Positions 62,701-64,000 of a stretch of 64,000 bases of DNA are shown one piece after another. The stretch covers positions 6,870,501 to 6,934,500 of the forward strand of contig CM052360.1 in NCBI GenBank assembly GCA_028551475.1. The letters run 5' to 3'. Both the position numbers and the translations under genes were made by a program. Under the pieces are notes generated by a model. The model saw only the letters and a list, made by a program, of their open reading frames with translations. It was not told where the DNA came from and did not search any database. Origin of the DNA: Casuarina equisetifolia. Taxonomy: Eukaryota; Streptophyta; Magnoliopsida; Fagales; Casuarinaceae. Position 1 is the stretch's first letter, and every line of letters begins with the position of its first letter.

Positions 62701-63753
62701 AACTAAACAACCCAGCATATAGCTGGCAATCAGAACTCACTGACTACCACCAACTTTTGCGACAACCGTAGAAACTGCTGGCTATGATTAGATGCATGGC
62801 CAAGCACCACTATAATGCAAAAATGACTAGTCACAAATGACTGAAGGTCTCTATACCAACGACCATGCTTGACACACTAACACAGAATCGACAACCACTT
62901 TAATTAGGTCAATGGAAATGGTATATGAATTTTATCATCATTTATTGAGATCCAGTGATGGGTGTCAGGCGTAGCCTACAGCTGAATCACTGTTGCTAAA
63001 GACGAGAAAACAAATAAGATAACACCAAAAAAAAAAAAGAAAAAGAAAAAGAAAAAGAAAAAGGATTGAATGGAAATTTAGCCCCTAAAATGCTTTAATA
63101 TCAGTTTAAGACTTGTATTTATTGGATATAGATTCTTCTCGAATGTCTTCTCTTATCAGTCTGACCATGCACGGCACAATCTTCAATATTCCTGTGTAAT
63201 GTGTATTTCAAGTTCTGTGGGCGTACAGTCCATGAAAAAGGTTTTTAACTTTTTTACAGGGTTTTATGAAGTTCTTCTAGTTGTCTTTGCCCCCATGCTG
63301 TTACAACTCACAAGTGTGTTACTAACATTGGGGGAGCATATCTTCTAATTTCACTTGTTCGAACCGATGAGTATGACAGGAAGCATTGCAAAAGTTGGGA
63401 TTTTACTCGGGTGAGGAAGACATGGAATACTCCAGTTTCTCAACAGGGACTGAGCGTGCTGTGAAGACCTGGCAAGTAAGCTGTAATTTTGTTATATGTA
63501 ATTCGAAAAGAGGACAAATCTGTTGAATCACCAAGGATAAATAATATTCCCTTATAGAATGCCCTGTTTTTCTTTTGTATGATTCTCTCTATTCCCGCAA
63601 GTATTTTTGATATAAGGTGATTTTCCTTCATAGGCCACACAAGGTGCCCCTGAAGATGGGATAATGACCTCAGAGCTGCTTGAGAGATTATATATGTATC
63701 ACCAAATTGTTGGTGCTGGTTCAAAAATAGATGCAGATCAAAAGGGGAATGCT
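59749..63753 (+). CDS. PTAC5: pTAC5-like plastid protein, partial (first three exons, 272 aa)
   Basis: PTAC5 was found in the plastid transcriptionally active chromosome and combines a coiled coil, a peptidoglycan-binding-like domain and a C-terminal Cys-rich DnaJ-type zinc finger. Visible exons: 59749-60348, 63380-63475, 63634-63753; all are phase 0 with GT..AG borders. Residues 1-50 are Ser/Pro/His-rich with few acids, like a chloroplast transit peptide. Residues 57-103 are a charged coiled coil opening with three RWLREEQ-type heptads. An acidic run follows (153-160). The peptidoglycan-binding-like fold spans about 187-263: LRKGSEGDEVRAMQEALQKL, then TGTERAVKTWQ and GIMTSELLERLY. The zinc finger should lie beyond the window. 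No phase-0 exon was found in 63754-64000. The start is the ATG that opens the transit peptide. Confidence 0.85.
59917..59979 (+). repeat. 21-bp coding tandem repeat (three units) in PTAC5 exon 1
   Basis: The unit CGGTGGCTCCGTGAGGAGCAG occurs at 59917-59937 (with one variant base), 59938-59958 and 59959-59979, and a degraded fourth starts at 59980. It encodes RWLREE(Q/E) heptads, so unit gain or loss keeps both frame and coiled-coil register. Confidence 0.9.
60349..63379 (+). other. PTAC5 intron 1 (3.0 kb)
   Basis: The donor is GTCTGC and the acceptor GACAG. The intron is AT-rich. 61500-62900 is somewhat richer in C/A and may be old transposon sequence, but no domain, LTR pair or terminal repeat was recognised. 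An (AAAAAG)n run is annotated separately. Confidence 0.65.
63027..63063. repeat. A-rich (AAAAAG)n microsatellite
   Basis: A poly-A run followed by about four AAAAAG units sits inside PTAC5 intron 1. Confidence 0.9.
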
Positions 63754-64000
63754 GTGAGTGTTTCACCAGATGTATATTGACATCTTCATTTGCTGCTGTA
63801 TTTTAAATTTTATCATTGTGCTGATATTAAGGAATTACTTTGGTGGGTTATCATGAGATTCTTACATTTGACTCTATTGCCTTCGGCAAAATGATATCCT
63901 AGTGCCACATACCGGCACATGGATGATACTATAATACCGGTAAGAGACCCCATAATTGAACTATTGGATGACTCGAGCAGCATGCTGATGGCCAGACACA

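Noticed and set aside
63901-63942. Possible fourth PTAC5 exon between AG and GTAAGAG
   Set aside because: The required reading phase (0) meets a TGA after seven codons, so it cannot be an internal coding exon.

Overview
The window is nuclear DNA of a eudicot plant. Its genes have many introns with GT..AG (a few GC..AG) borders, the intergenic DNA is AT-rich, and every recognisable protein belongs to a land-plant family. I cannot name the species from sequence alone. Seven protein-coding loci can be assembled exon by exon. Each was checked for splice borders and reading phase, and for overall agreement with the known family.

Layout, left to right. 815-7939 (+): 26S proteasome subunit RPN2, 13 exons, 1006 aa. 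10635-13925 (-): KIP-related cyclin-dependent kinase inhibitor (KRP/ICK), 3 exons, 247 aa, tail-to-tail with RPN2. 13926-21656: gene-poor; it holds a diverged tandem repeat interrupted by a complete 354-bp TRIM retroelement at 16030-16383. 21657-35242 (-): LEUNIG_HOMOLOG-type Groucho/TLE-like co-repressor, 17 exons, 779 aa, with one well-supported and one probable GC-AG intron. 38380-39132 (+): secreted glycine-rich protein encoded by a minisatellite. 40.9-41.4 kb: a probable second, decayed TRIM containing a poly-C run. 42996-43283 (-): CLE41/CLE44-type precursor with the exact TDIF dodecapeptide. 48.05-49.74 kb (-): decayed, truncated Ty1/copia pol. 52310-58277 (+): type I membrane protein of the plant DUF7794 family, 11 exons, 375 aa, with a C-terminal tail reminiscent of V-ATPase accessory proteins. 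59749 to beyond the right edge (+): N-terminal half of a pTAC5-like plastid protein.

The genes do not form a pathway or operon. Three act in growth control: KRP restrains cyclin/CDK, LUH is a developmental co-repressor, and TDIF is a vascular stem-cell peptide. Two are housekeeping: RPN2, and the membrane protein if it is V-ATPase related. One is a cell-wall type protein and one is plastid-targeted. The rest is introns, promoters, simple repeats and old transposon debris. I saw no CRISPR array, rRNA or convincing tRNA gene. The most useful results are the TDIF precursor, the intact TRIM, the GC-AG introns, and the membrane protein whose function is not established.
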